64,000 nucleotides of DNA from NCBI GenBank assembly GCA_029953675.1, contig JAMWBK010000008.1, forward strand, positions 1-64,000, given 5' to 3'. Below the pieces are notes generated by a model that had not been told where the DNA came from, ran no database searches, and saw only the letters and a program-made list of their open reading frames with translations. The position numbers were made by a program, and so were the translations under genes. This document shows positions 1 through 9,234 of this stretch, one piece after another. The DNA comes from Rhodosorus marinus. Taxonomy: Eukaryota > Rhodophyta > Stylonematophyceae > Stylonematales > Stylonemataceae. The number at the start of each line of letters is the position of its first letter. Within the stretch, counting starts at the first letter, position 1.

Positions 1-336
1 CCCCAGACTAACGTAACCCCAGACTAACGTAACCCCAGACTAACGTAACCCCAGACTAACGTAACCCCAGACTAACGTAACCCCAGACTAACGTAACCCC
101 AGACTAACGTAACCCCAGACTAACGTAACCCCAGACTAACGTAACCCCAGACTAACGTAACCCCAGACTAACGTAACCCCAGACTAACGTAACCCCAGAC
201 TAACGTAACCCCAGACTAACGTAACCCCAGACTAACGTAACCCCAGACTAACGTAACCCCAGACTAACGTAACCCCAGACTAACGTAACCCCAGACTAAC
301 GTAACCCCAGACTAACGTAACCCCAGACTAACGTAA
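1..336. repeat. Terminal telomere array, 21 x 16 bp
   Basis: Twenty-one perfect head-to-tail copies of CCCCAGACTAACGTAA (G strand TTACGTTAGTCTGGGG). The C-rich strand is on top at the left end, as expected for a left chromosome terminus. The same unit recurs singly between retrotransposon copies throughout the window. A satellite is the alternative, but end position, strand bias and GGGG content all favour telomere. The unit is longer than the usual 6-8 bp type. Confidence 0.85.
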
Positions 337-416
337 CCGCGTACACTTTACTGAAGAACTCCCTATTGGAGCCCATTAAGAAGCAATAAGGATCCTATTG
401 GTCAGCAAAGAAACCC

Positions 417-3400
417 CTAATGGGTTGTGTGGCTACGTTCTAAGATAGGGACGATGTCATAGTCTGCTTCGTCGACACGACGTGCCTGGGTGGCAAGGAT
501 AGCGTTTCCTTTCCACAAAGTGCGGTTCAAGATCGCCCGAGCCTCACTTACTTGCGTTGCCCGCTGATCCAGGTGTATAGTCGCTTCCTTGAGGAACTCA
601 CTCGCTTGTTGTCCCATCTGCCCAAATGTTTCCAGGCAGAAGGGGACGAAGATGTCGTCGTTATGTTCTCCGATACTGTCACGGTATTTGGACTCTTTAA
701 ACTTTTCCGCTTTCCGTGCCGCATACCCGGTCTCCCAAGACGCTTTGTGGAGGTGTGTTCTTTGCAAAGGCGAGGTCACCTTCACATCGATCACGTAGAG
801 CTTGCCTGTTCGTGGGTGTCGGGCTAGAATGTCAGGCCGAAGCCGACTGCCTTGGTAGTGTCCGGTCGGTTCTATTGTCACTTCTAGTCGCCATTGTCTC
901 AGCACTGTCGCCAGGGCGTCCCTGACCATGTTATGCCGAATTGTCCAACTGCCGGTAGAGCTGGTGCAGTGGTGAAGGCGTTGAATGCCTGCAGCGTCGT
1001 GTGGTTGGGAACATATCGTACACGTACTAAGTATTCGTACACCCGGCAGGGGTAATCCCAACAGTTGTCGAAGGCTCAGGTTCAGTTCTCCGCTACTTAG
1101 GCCTCGTCCGTGTTTCCTTGGCAAGTCTCGCAGCCAAGTACCCCCTCCTGATCCCTTGCAGGAGCGTATTCGCGCACGTGCCGTCTCGCTGATCTCCGCG
1201 TTCTCCACCATTTCCTCGAATGCCCGTCGGTGACTCCAGTTGGAGAGGAGTTTTTGGGTTGAACCGATCAAGGGCCTGTCGGGTGGTGTGTGCGGGTTCT
1301 CTGCTTGTTCTTGGCTCTCCAACGATTGCCATTCTGTTAGGCGAAGTATGGGGGCCGGTGTTCCTCGTGCCAGGCAGCGTTTTGAGTGGAGGCTCGCTTC
1401 GATTAGTTGTGCTCCAAGTTGATCCGTCGAGTGGAGCAGGGGTCGAATGTGATGGTGCTCGGTCAGGTTCGTCGACGTGCAGGCATCGAGTAGCGCTCCT
1501 AGGTGGCTAGATCCAGTCCAATTGAGCTTCAGAGTCTGTCGCCAACTGCTGAAGAAGGCGAGGGGTTGTATTCGTGTTCTCATCGCTAGGCCTGCGCCAC
1601 CCCATCGGCAAGGGAGCTGGATCTGCGCTTCGACCACGTCTTTTGCGGGTCCTGTGAGGCCCTGGCCTTCGAGGAGCGAGCCGCACAGTTTGTCGAGTTC
1701 CAGGAGCGAGATGCGATCGGCTTCGCGTGCGAGATTGGCTCCGTATTGTAGGGCGAGCGTGCGTAGAGCAAAGTCTAGACGCGGTCCTGCGCAGTAGCGG
1801 AATAGGCACAGTTTAATTGGTAGCTCAGTGGTCGGTAGACGGATGACCTCTTGGACGAGTTTTCATGTTCTCGTTGTAGCTTCCTGTTCGCGTCTTGGAC
1901 GTAGGTCCGTGTGCCAATAGGGATGGAATAAAGTTGGATTCCGTCCCGGGTGACATGTACGTCGGGAATTTCCCTGTTGACGAGTCTGGTCGTCGGCAGT
2001 TGGAGTCCAAAAAGCTCGCATTTCGTCCTTTGAAGTTGTGCGCCTATTTCGGGGAGGTGGTGCTCGCTCCAGTGTAGCGCTTCTTTCACGTCCTTCAGAG
2101 GGCCAAGTAAGGTGAGGTCGTCGTGGATTGCGCTAAGGGTGATCCTCGGAAACCGGTCTCGTAGTGCTCGTAGGAGTGGGGAAAGGGCGAGCGCGTGTAA
2201 AGCAGGTCCCAACGGATCGCCTTGTTGGACTCCAGTCCAGGCTCGGAGCTGGAGCCAGTCATCGACATCGCTGTCTCGCCATCCGAATTGGCGTGGGGCG
2301 CTCTCGCCTCGTGGTCCGTAGCTCATTGTCATAAGCGACTTCAATTCGGGGAAAGCTAGCTCGATGATACGGTTTGCGAGGCGTCGGTCGATTCTGTTGA
2401 ACGCGTTTGCGAGATCAAGTTTGAGGAGCACGTCATTTGGGCGCGCTGCGAGGTGGGCTTCCGCGAGGTGGATGGCGTGTTCGCAGCCGCCGCTGACCGA
2501 GATGCCGAGTTGTTCCGGGAGCAGAAAGTCGCGAAGGGGCGTGGCGACAGCGCGAAGTGTCCATTGGGTGACGGCCTTCCGCAGTACCTCAGGAATCCCT
2601 AGCGGGCGTAGGCGAAGAGGGTACCCTTGTCTAGCTTCGGCAGACGTTCGCTTGTCTTTCGCGAGGAGTCGGTTGCTGCGCATGGCTTCGAGAAACACGT
2701 CAGGGAAGCTCTCCGGAGTGGTGGCAAGCTTGCGAAGGAAGCGTACAAGTACCGGTTGCGTTGTCATGGTGAGACTTCGCAGATGTTCGGCTTTGAGTCC
2801 ACTCGGCCCGGGGGCTGTGGCGTACGGTAGGTGTTCCAGCGTTGACAGGAGGCTCTCGTCAGAGGCCAAAGTCGGGTCCCATATATTGCGTTGCAGTCCG
2901 TTGAGCTTTGCCTGTAGGGCGTCTTCAAGCTCCGAGGAGAGCGTTGCGGCCTCGTACTCAGGGAAGAGCGTAGTCAGAACGCGCCAGGTGGCAGGAGTCT
3001 TCGAGGCAAGATCGGTGGCCAGTAGGAGTTGGCTAGACTGGGACATGCGTTGAGCTTTGGCGAGTTGTAGGGCTCGTTTCTGTCGGTGGCGGGTCTGAGG
3101 CGGCGAAGGTACGATACAGTTGGTGTCAAGGGTTTTGCTGTGAGCAGTAAGGTGTTCCCACACCGTGGAGAACCTTCCGTCCATAACGGCGAGCATCTGC
3201 GCAGAAGGGGCCAGGTCGCCTGTGTAGCCGAGTGCGAGACTGGGGAGAGCGAAGATGAACAGGCGTGACAGGTTCGGCGCTGACGTATCAAGGGCAAGTT
3301 CCAGGGCTTTCGACATGAGATGGTTCCAGCGTGTTTTCAGGTTATCGGGGACGAATTGGCGAGTAGGCGTCGGAGCCTGAGTCAGCTGCCACCAGCGGTT

Positions 3401-3568
3401 GCCATTATCGGTTACGTTGAGAGTGAAGTCGTGCAGAGACGAGAGCCAGGCGTTCGAGTCGGTCTCGAAGAGTGACTGCGTCGAAGTGGGAGGTCGTTGG
3501 CGACGAGCACGAGCACGGCGGGATGAGCGAGAGCGGTTCGGAGTATATTCGTCTGAGGAGCTGCTCAT
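417..3568 (-). pseudogene. ORF2 of A1 copy 1: reverse transcriptase + RLE endonuclease, one frameshift
   Basis: Starts at the ATG overlapping the ORF1 stop. RT boxes are clear: LKLDLANAFNRIDRR (A), GVQQGDPLGPALHAL (B) and AIHDDLTLLG (C, with H before DD). After the thumb come GSGGGTWLRDLP, a Cys/His cluster CTICSQPH...HHC, then the RLE core RPD-x14-D-V-K. This order is that of R2/R4/CRE-type elements. One base is missing in an A-run at 1860-1863: the frame reads HENSSK where EKLVQEVIRLP is expected. Both halves are otherwise open, so the disruption looks recent or could be a sequencing error. The C-terminal half is 417-1637 and the RT half is 1860-3568. Confidence 0.85.
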
Positions 3569-5085
3569 GATTGAGTCGACGAGAGGGAGTCGGGCGTGAG
3601 GTCGTCGACGGCGTTGGCAGGCTTAGGGCGCTTAGTGGGTGGAGCCACTTGTCTCTTGTCTTGGGCCGTCGAAAGTCCTTGCATCGGCTCTGCAGGGGTC
3701 ACTGGTTGATCGCTAGTGGTGGAGGGGTCAGGCTCCGAGTCTAGTGGATCACGGGCTGTCGCGGCAGGCGTCTCAGGCGTGTTGTCCTCCCGAGCGGCTG
3801 GGACTTGGGCAGAATCAGCGCTATGCGTAGTCGCTGCGAGGGGTTCCGCACTCTCCCTCTCCAGTGCCGCCGGTTGAGGGTCAGCTACCCGGGTTCGGTC
3901 CAGAGAGCGTGGCTCTCTGCGCTCGGTTGTTGTCGAGTGCTCTGGAAGCTCAGGGTCGGAGAATGGCACGCGCAGGCAACTGTCGGGTGCTCGTTGAGCG
4001 TGAGCGTGGAGGCTGGCCAGGGTGCGATCGAGCTCGGCCCTGACGTGGCCCAGGAGTGCCTCTCGGTTGTTGGGTGGGAGACTCCTGCGATTGGTAACAA
4101 TCCGCTGGATCCGTCGGTAGCGGAGCAGGTTGTGGATCAGTGCAGCGCGGGGATAGTCTGCCGGTTGGTGACGGAGCTTTTCCCTCATGCTCAGGTATTC
4201 GTGTGACGTTGGAGAGAGCTTGACAGCTTGGATACGTTGATCAAGAGGCAGGTGTGCTCCTCTGGTGGGTTCGAAGGCCCCTGCGTTGGTAGCGTCGCGG
4301 AGTAGTTGGAAGGCGGTATGATGAGCGATGACGTGTACATGATGATCAAAGTAGTCCAGCTGGAGCAGCGAATTTTTCTGAAGGCCGGCTAGGCGCTCGA
4401 TATCCCAAGCATGATGGGCCTTGCTTCTGGTGGAGTCCCGAGGTCGAGCATTGAGTAGCACAAATGCATCAACGTCCTTCTGGCTCTGGTACTGCAGCCC
4501 ATGAATGCTCGCGAAAAACGAGCGATTGGCAGCTGCTGGGGTCTGGTTGGCGCGGACACGTGTCGTCCAGCTCATTGGTTGAGGTTGAGCTCGAGTCCTT
4601 GTCCGTGCTTGCTCATTGGCCGTTGCGAGATCTGGGAATGCATTGGAATCGAGATCACGTGTCTCGGGAGATCGCGGGCGGGCTGCTGCAGTGGCGTAGT
4701 TTGCTGGTTCGTAGACAGGGAGGGGGCGTTGTGCCCTCGGGGCAGCTTTTTGTGGCGTCGTAGTCAGATTGTGAAGGAGTTGAGCCTCGGTGCCATTGGC
4801 GTGTGCCTGGGCTAAGAGACCCATAAACCGCAGCATAAGCCCATTGTAGAGCGGGGTCTTATGCTTGGGCGCGTCGAGATGCAGCTTCAGCGCTCCGCAG
4901 CTCAGGTCAATAGCCAAGGGAGTAGGTACGTCGTTGTCTAGTGCAGATGCAGTTGTAGGCTCAGAAACAGGTACGGGCAGAGGCTCGGGTCCGTCTGCCC
5001 TCAGGCTAACGGCCGGGAGGTCTTCCATCGTTGCGTCTGTGCAAAAGCCCCCCCCATCCGGAGGCACGGGCTCGAGAGTAGTCAT
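3565..5085 (-). CDS. ORF1 protein of family A (A1 copy 1)
   Basis: A 506-residue ORF1, presumed RNA-binding or gag-like by position. I chose the ATG at 5085 because the open frame extends upstream only through a TTG, and the related ORF1 at 29675-31261 starts at the matching Met (MTTLEP / MTFPEA). The middle, about residues 190-330, is conserved in the A2 ORF1, including NRSFFASI, AHHAWDIERLAGLQK and LQLDYFDHHVH. The last 130 residues are Pro/Glu/Thr-rich and low complexity. I see no zinc knuckle, RRM or coiled coil. Its TGA stop overlaps the ORF2 ATG as ATGA, which suggests ORF2 is made by termination-reinitiation. Confidence 0.75.
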   Translation of the reverse strand: MTTLEPVPPDGGGFCTDATMEDLPAVSLRADGPEPLPVPVSEPTTASALDNDVPTPLAIDLSCGALKLHLDAPKHKTPLYNGLMLRFMGLLAQAHANGTEAQLLHNLTTTPQKAAPRAQRPLPVYEPANYATAAARPRSPETRDLDSNAFPDLATANEQARTRTRAQPQPMSWTTRVRANQTPAAANRSFFASIHGLQYQSQKDVDAFVLLNARPRDSTRSKAHHAWDIERLAGLQKNSLLQLDYFDHHVHVIAHHTAFQLLRDATNAGAFEPTRGAHLPLDQRIQAVKLSPTSHEYLSMREKLRHQPADYPRAALIHNLLRYRRIQRIVTNRRSLPPNNREALLGHVRAELDRTLASLHAHAQRAPDSCLRVPFSDPELPEHSTTTERREPRSLDRTRVADPQPAALERESAEPLAATTHSADSAQVPAAREDNTPETPAATARDPLDSEPDPSTTSDQPVTPAEPMQGLSTAQDKRQVAPPTKRPKPANAVDDLTPDSLSSTQS

Positions 5086-5163
5086 ATCACTCGATAAGCG
5101 TTCGTAGAAAGAATGAAAGTGTAACTTTATCACCACGATAAACTCCAAAGTCCAACCCCAAAT

Positions 5164-5198
5164 CCCAGACTTTTTACGCCAGACTAACCCCAGACTCC
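5164..5198. repeat. Degenerate telomere repeats at a capped element end
   Basis: Two to three imperfect C-rich units, one reading CCCAGACTTTTTACGCC. They join the 5' end of A1 copy 1 to a broken ORF1 of another family A element. On the minus strand that ORF1 breaks off at GCCACAGTGGGA and passes straight into GTCTGGGGTTAG. Confidence 0.7.
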
Positions 5199-5946
5199 CA
5201 CTGTGGCGTGTAACTGCTTCAGGGCGGCATGTTGCGTCTGCGGCCCAGGCCTTCGCATGGTGCGGATGGGTGTCTCTACACCGTTCTCTGGTACTTCTAC
5301 TGCCGAAACCGCCGCGTAGGTGGGTCTGGGGGTGTCATTCCCAAGGGCCGGGAAAGCCGTCTCAAACCGGACACCCGCAGGGACACCTGTCCCGACCGGA
5401 ACTTGATTGAAGCCCGTTCCGGCCGCAAGTTGATTGACCACCGCCGTCGGCCGGTGATGCGCCGAAGCTCCCGAGGGATTCGAAGTCTGTGCAGAAGCTT
5501 GCCACATGTGGGGCTTCTGTGCAAGTTCCGTGAGGCGGCTGGTGACATTATGTATCTCTGTGGTACTGTTAATTCGCGAGTAGAGATTGAAGACTGCTTT
5601 GTAGAAGTTCGCGATGTCCTGCTCCCCAATTCCGAGGGCGTGATAGCACTGATCGTAGCTTCGAAGTTGGTGGAGGAACGTGTTAGCGGGAGAGGATGAC
5701 GTAGAAGACTCTGTCCGACTCCCCTCCTGGCACGGTTCTTCTGGGCGTAAAGTAGTCGCTTGTAGTCCATCATGTGGCCCATGCCCGTCCTCTCGTTCAG
5801 CAATTGGAGAGGCAGGCAGCATTCCGCTCATTGCACCGGTATTCTTCGAATTCCCCTCCCCAAACGAAGGGGAAGTGCCAGTGTTTGGCATATTGTACCC
5901 CAGGCGAACCAAACCTACAAACTTAATTGCGAACCTTATCCAATAA
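5199..5946 (-). pseudogene. 5' end and ORF1 fragment of a family A element, cut and capped by telomere repeat
   Basis: ORF1 starts at the ATG at 5891. It carries the block FLHQLRSYDQCYHALGI followed by FYKAVFNLYSRIN, shared with the ORF1 fragments at 17741 and 51680. It has about 230 residues, against over 500 in a whole copy; it stops at LKQLHATVG where relatives continue GGSSWGLETKP. The last bases run into GTCTGGGG repeats. The 5' end near 5946 abuts another telomere unit. This looks like a broken element healed with telomere repeat rather than an ordinary 5'-truncated insertion, because the 3' side is lost. Confidence 0.75.
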
Positions 5947-5948
5947 CC

Positions 5949-6779
5949 CCAGATAACCCCAGACTAACGTAACCGTGAGCTTTATTGGGCACCCCAGACT
6001 AACGTAACCGTGAGCTTTATTGGGCAGTCGCCTAATGCGACGTAACACTAAGCCGATTGCTATCTAGGGAATCACTCACAACAACCCCGCTACCGGGGTC
6101 TCATGCTACGTTCAAAAGAAAAAACAGGAACCAGTGGGTTCTCCAACTGGTCCGCACGTAGAGCGCCTAACCCCAGACTAACGTAACCGTGAGCTTTATT
6201 GGGCAGTCGCCTAATGCGACGTAACACTAAGCCGATTGCTATCTAGGGAATCACTCACAACAACCCCGCTACCGGGGTCTCATGCTACGTTCAAAAGAAA
6301 AAACAGGAACCAGTGGGTTCTCCAACTGGTCCGCACGTAGAGCGCCAAGCGCAATCTCCGCGTTGCCCTGCCATAGGATCCTGTTTAACTGGGATCGTGC
6401 ATCCCTCAGCTCCTCATCTCGATGCAACAAGTGTTTACAACTGTCCCGCAAAAAGTCTTGCGTCAACCTCCCGCTCCGCCCAAAGGTCTCTATCGCGATC
6501 GGGATGAACTTCTCCTCGGGCTTTTCCACACTCATCGCCTCTTTATAGTGCGCGAGCTTGTAGTTCTCCGCCAGTTTCGCTGCATACCCGTTTTTACGGG
6601 TATTAACCCCAGACTAACGTAACCGTGAGCTTTATTGGGCAGTCGCCTAATGCGACGTAACACTAAGCCGATTGCTATCTAGGGAATCACTCACAACAAC
6701 CCCGCTACCGGGGTCTCATGCTACGTTCAAAAGAAAAAACAGGAACCAGTGGGTTCTCCAACTGGTCCGCACGTAGAGC
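5949..6779 (-). repeat. Four tandem family A 3' ends separated by single telomere units
   Basis: Going rightward there are a 20-bp end (5972-5991), a 170-bp end (to about 6168), a 430-bp end (to 6605) and a second 170-bp end (to 6779). Each begins with one telomere unit followed by CGTGAGCTTTATTGGGCA, the antisense of a 3' end containing AATAAAG. The shared 170 bp look identical in all three long copies and two of them break within a few bases of the same point. That fits duplication by recombination better than independent insertion. Each contains the conserved 3' UTR hairpin. Confidence 0.8.
6269..6535 (-). pseudogene. C-terminal fragment of family A ORF2 (after the RLE core)
   Basis: Encodes the 88-residue tail seen in other A copies: PIAIETFGRSGRL, FLRDSCKHLLHR and QLNRILWQGNAEIALGALR, ending RSMRPR. 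It lacks RT, zinc motif and RLE core, so it is non-functional alone. It belongs to the 430-bp truncated 3' end in the tandem cluster. Confidence 0.8.
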
Positions 6780-7085
6780 CCAGATTCTCAGGTGCATGAT
6801 GTTTTTCATGTATCACTATTACGAAAGTTCAATGGACCTGAACCTGAAGGCTCGCGCGTAGTTCCTGTACTACAACCAGTAGTACCAAACCGGGAAGTGA
6901 AGTCTGTATTGGGACATCGTCTAGGTGAAAAGGGCCTGAATAAATACTTCGTTTACTTTGAAGGCGAAACAACGGACGATTTGAGATGGTTACCCTACCA
7001 TCAACTACCGCAGAACCAGAATACCAAGAAACGAATTCGGTATTATACAAACCTCCACAAGGCAGCTTCTTCTTCCACCGGATAG
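6780..7085 (+). pseudogene. Ty3/gypsy chromovirus integrase C-terminus with chromodomain-like tail (fragment)
   Basis: The frame gives VHDVFHVSLLRKF, the conserved end of Ty3/gypsy integrases. It is followed by REVKSVLGHR and FVYFEGETTDDLRWLPYHQL, matching the beta-strand and Trp pattern of an integrase chromodomain. About 100 residues survive. Upstream it is cut against a family A 3' end at 6779. A purine-rich tract, GTGGGGAGGAG, lies just before the possible LTR at 7110, so this may be the 3' end of an LTR element. It is the only trace of this class that I recognise. Confidence 0.75.
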
Positions 7086-7109
7086 TTCTTTCTTGCAGTG
7101 GGGAGGAGT

Positions 7110-7424
7110 TGTGACGTGCTGACATGACATCTGGCTAAACATATTGGTGAGCTAAAAAAATAACCACCATGCGTACAAAATATAGTGTACGTCTATGATG
7201 CGCCCAGTGGACAAGATATTGTACGAGTACGGACGGGGCTAATAATAGTAGTCTAAAAGGGAAGTTGAACTATTTTGGATCACCAACACGCGTTAATACA
7301 GAACGTGTCACCTTCTTCCTGCTAGCTCTACAAACCCAAAATCAAAGCTCTTTTCCTTTAGACTCCAATTAAATCTTTCAAATCAAAGTTCCCCGCTGTG
7401 CCGGATTCTGTTTGAAAACTAACA
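7110..7424 (+). repeat. Putative 3' LTR of the Ty3/gypsy fragment
   Basis: Begins TGTGACGTGC directly after a polypurine tract and ends ...CTAACA, so it has the TG...CA termini of an LTR; length 315 bp. No second copy is in the window, so the boundaries are inferred from termini and position only. The following bases, GTGGGCGCCCTGG, faintly resemble a primer-binding site, which would be odd after a 3' LTR. Confidence 0.4.
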
Positions 7425-7499
7425 ACCCCGAGTGGGCGCCCTGGCAGAGGGAAAGGAGAGCCACAACCATGCAACTGCTAGCTACTCACCCCCGACTGT

Positions 7500-7544
7500 G
7501 CTGGATGAACGAAGCGAATGGTTTAATCGGAGGCTGGATGAACG
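7500..7544 (-). mobile_element. 21-nt family B 3' tail with 12-bp target-site duplication
   Basis: GCTGGATGAACG occurs at 7500-7511 and 7533-7544 and brackets 21 nt (7512-7532). That insert contains CGAATGGTTTAATCGGAG, the antisense of the extreme 3' end of family B. A perfect duplication around so short an insert indicates a target-primed insertion that aborted almost at once. Confidence 0.75.
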
Positions 7545-7673
7545 CCAACGCCGCGTTGAAATTGGATCCACAATGTTCACCAATCATAGCTTTTTTCCCT
7601 TTCCGGTTTTTTCTTCGAGTCTCGAATTGAAAACAATTGTTCAGGCATTCACTCAGCGCTTTGCTCAATTCGT

Positions 7674-7711
7674 CTTAAACCATTCATTCATTCATTCATT
7701 CATTCGTTCAA
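7674..7711 (+). repeat. Family B tail with expanded (CATT)n
   Basis: TTAAACC followed by about six CATT/CGTT tetramers, ending GTTC. This equals the family B 3' terminus with a longer tetramer tract. I see no clear target-site duplication. It may be another very short insertion or a plain microsatellite that arose from one. Confidence 0.5.
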
Positions 7712-7929
7712 TATAGAATTGATATTTAAATATGCAATATGAACGCATGAGTCCATTCGCAGAGCGATGCAGAGTGACCCAATAGACACTCGACTTCGGG
7801 AACGAACTGAGAAATAATTGGTCAATTTTCTTGACCAATTATTTCTATATTGGGATGGTTTTTGTTTTTAATGAATTCAGTTACATATGAACGGAATCGC
7901 TTTGGGGGTGCAGGTTGGACTGACTCTAC

Positions 7930-8000
7930 GAACGAATGGTTTAATCGGAGGCTGAAAAAAAAAAAAAAAAAAAACTCTACGGGGTTCCCGATGGCATAAA
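7930..8000 (-). mobile_element. Family B 3' end fragment
   Basis: GAACGAATGGTTTAATCGG followed by AGGCTG and a run of 20 A, which is T-rich in the sense strand just as in the 3' UTR of longer B copies. Similarity fades after about 70 bp. Confidence 0.65.
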
Positions 8001-8102
8001 TTAGCGGCGCTGACGTCTTGGCTATACCCGATTCAATATTCTGTTGCGATTCTTTATGTCCCGCTTGAAGGTGAGGATTCCGGATGGAACATCATTCTGT
8101 TG

Positions 8103-8845
8103 AATGAATGATTTATTCGGAGGCTAAAGGAAAAACTCCGTAGGGAAAAAGACTAAGCACCTCGAAGGTCGCGGGCCTCCAACAACAATGCAGCGTTCAC
8201 ACGCCACAGCAAGAAACTCAAGCGAGAAAACAAATATTGTAGACGGTCCGGGCGCTCGCGCATATATCTCCCAAAGCCAACGAGATCCAGTGTGGTCGAC
8301 AAACCCAAAGGATTCAATGATGAGAGGCACGAGGCGGTGTGCAAGAGCCAACGCTCGGACCTCGGGGGTAGACGGTGCCCTCGTTTACGTCACCTCCATT
8401 TGTTGACACACACTGGCAGCGCCAAAACCACGGCGCTCTCCTGCTGTCGGCAGATAACGACCAAGCTGGGGATTCGGGACAGCCGGGTCAACGCAGGTGG
8501 CGCGGCGGCTATCGTCCCAGCTGACCACTAGGTCAGCCACTCGTCGCTCACCATTGTGGCAGGCTGGGACCGTCAGGGGCCTCTCACGTTCAGTTTCGAG
8601 ACCTGCTTGTCGGACAACAGGCCGAATTTCGCGGTGTAATAGGGTTAAAAGGCGCATACGGCGGCCGGTGCGAGCACCTTGCACCGCTGGGCAACTGATG
8701 AGAAGGTGAACGCCATAATCCGCGGTATCTTCCATTTGTGAACATAGCGGACACGGCAAACCCGTCTCGTAGGGCCAGGGGGGTTGACGTAGCCCGAGGT
8801 ATAAGCGAAGAGAGGTAAGTACTTTGAAATCAGTAGGCGTTAGGG
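8103..8845 (-). pseudogene. Old, decayed family B copy (zinc motif and RLE)
   Basis: Antisense translation gives CPLCSQMEDTADYGVHLL followed by SCPAVQGAR, then RRVADLVVSWDDSRR and AVPNPQLGRYLP, then ALAHRLVPLIIESFGF in another frame. These match the intact B protein at 62767-63999 but with many substitutions and at least one frame change. The 3' end near 8103 reads GAATGAATGATTTATTCGGA in antisense. Only the C-terminal third is present. It is clearly older than the near-identical B copies at 45-50 kb and 62-64 kb. Confidence 0.75.
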
Positions 8846-8865
8846 GGGGAAAATCATTCTGTTTA

Positions 8866-9226
8866 CGCGATTGAGTTTGTTGCCGTGCCGTATGAACGCT
8901 GCAGCGTTACTGGAGGCCCGCGACCTACATATACGGTGCTTCGTCTTTTTTCCGCTCACGATGTTTTTATTTTGGCCCGCTGAGTAGAAAATTTGTTCGA
9001 CGTCTAGATATTCACGATTCAATCTTTTGTTGAATTCAATATGTCCCGTTTCAAGGTGAGCGTTCAGTATGGAACATCATTCTGCTTACTCGATTGAGTT
9101 TGTTGCTGAGGCTTATGAATGCTGCGGTGTTATTGAAGGCCCACGACGTTGACGGTCCTTAGTCTCTTTTCCCTTGGGCTTTTTGTGTTTTAGCCTCCAA
9201 TTAGATCATTCGCTCGACGTCTAGCT
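8866..9226 (+). pseudogene. Two decayed family B 3' ends in tandem
   Basis: Two related 150-bp blocks, 8866-9008 and 9080-9226. Each encodes a relic of RMNAALMLEAR and is followed by a T-rich 3' UTR; the second ends GCCTCCAATTAGATCATTCG. The DNA before the second block (9007-9083) resembles 8028-8099, so host flank was duplicated together with the element end. Confidence 0.65.
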
Positions 9227-9234
9227 GTTCGCGG

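Larger units (their letters stand above)
337..5163 (-). mobile_element. Full-length family A telomeric RLE retrotransposon (A1 copy 1)
   Basis: A 4.8-kb non-LTR element on the minus strand. Its 3' end, sense ...AGTAAAGTGTACGC, runs straight into the telomere array through GGTTACG. Its 5' end, sense ATTTGGGGTTGGACTTTG, abuts degenerate telomere repeat. The same 5' and 3' ends occur at 27829 and 27793 on the plus strand, which fixes the boundaries. It has two overlapping ORFs, no LTRs and no poly(A). It is the most complete family A copy in the window and the one next to the chromosome end; a single frameshift in ORF2 probably inactivates it. The sense strand is the G-rich telomere strand, so target-primed insertion would nick the C-rich strand. 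Confidence 0.85.
7425..7929. other. Non-coding stretch with simple repeat and family B tails
   Basis: No credible gene. It holds two very short family B tails (listed separately) and an inverted repeat near 7812-7845, AATAATTGGTCAA / TTGACCAATTATT, which could form a 13-bp hairpin. Confidence 0.5.

Noticed and set aside
1-336. CRISPR array
   Set aside because: The 16-bp units are directly contiguous with no spacers, and the context is eukaryotic.
1860-1863. Programmed frameshift in family A ORF2
   Set aside because: Frameshifts of different A copies lie at different A-runs (1860, 26005, 61710), and sister copies are in frame at the first two, so mutation is simpler; only the shared A8 case is left open.
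7425-7450. Primer-binding site of an LTR element
   Set aside because: TGGGCGCCC follows the putative LTR, but on the wrong side for the upstream integrase fragment and with no internal region after it.
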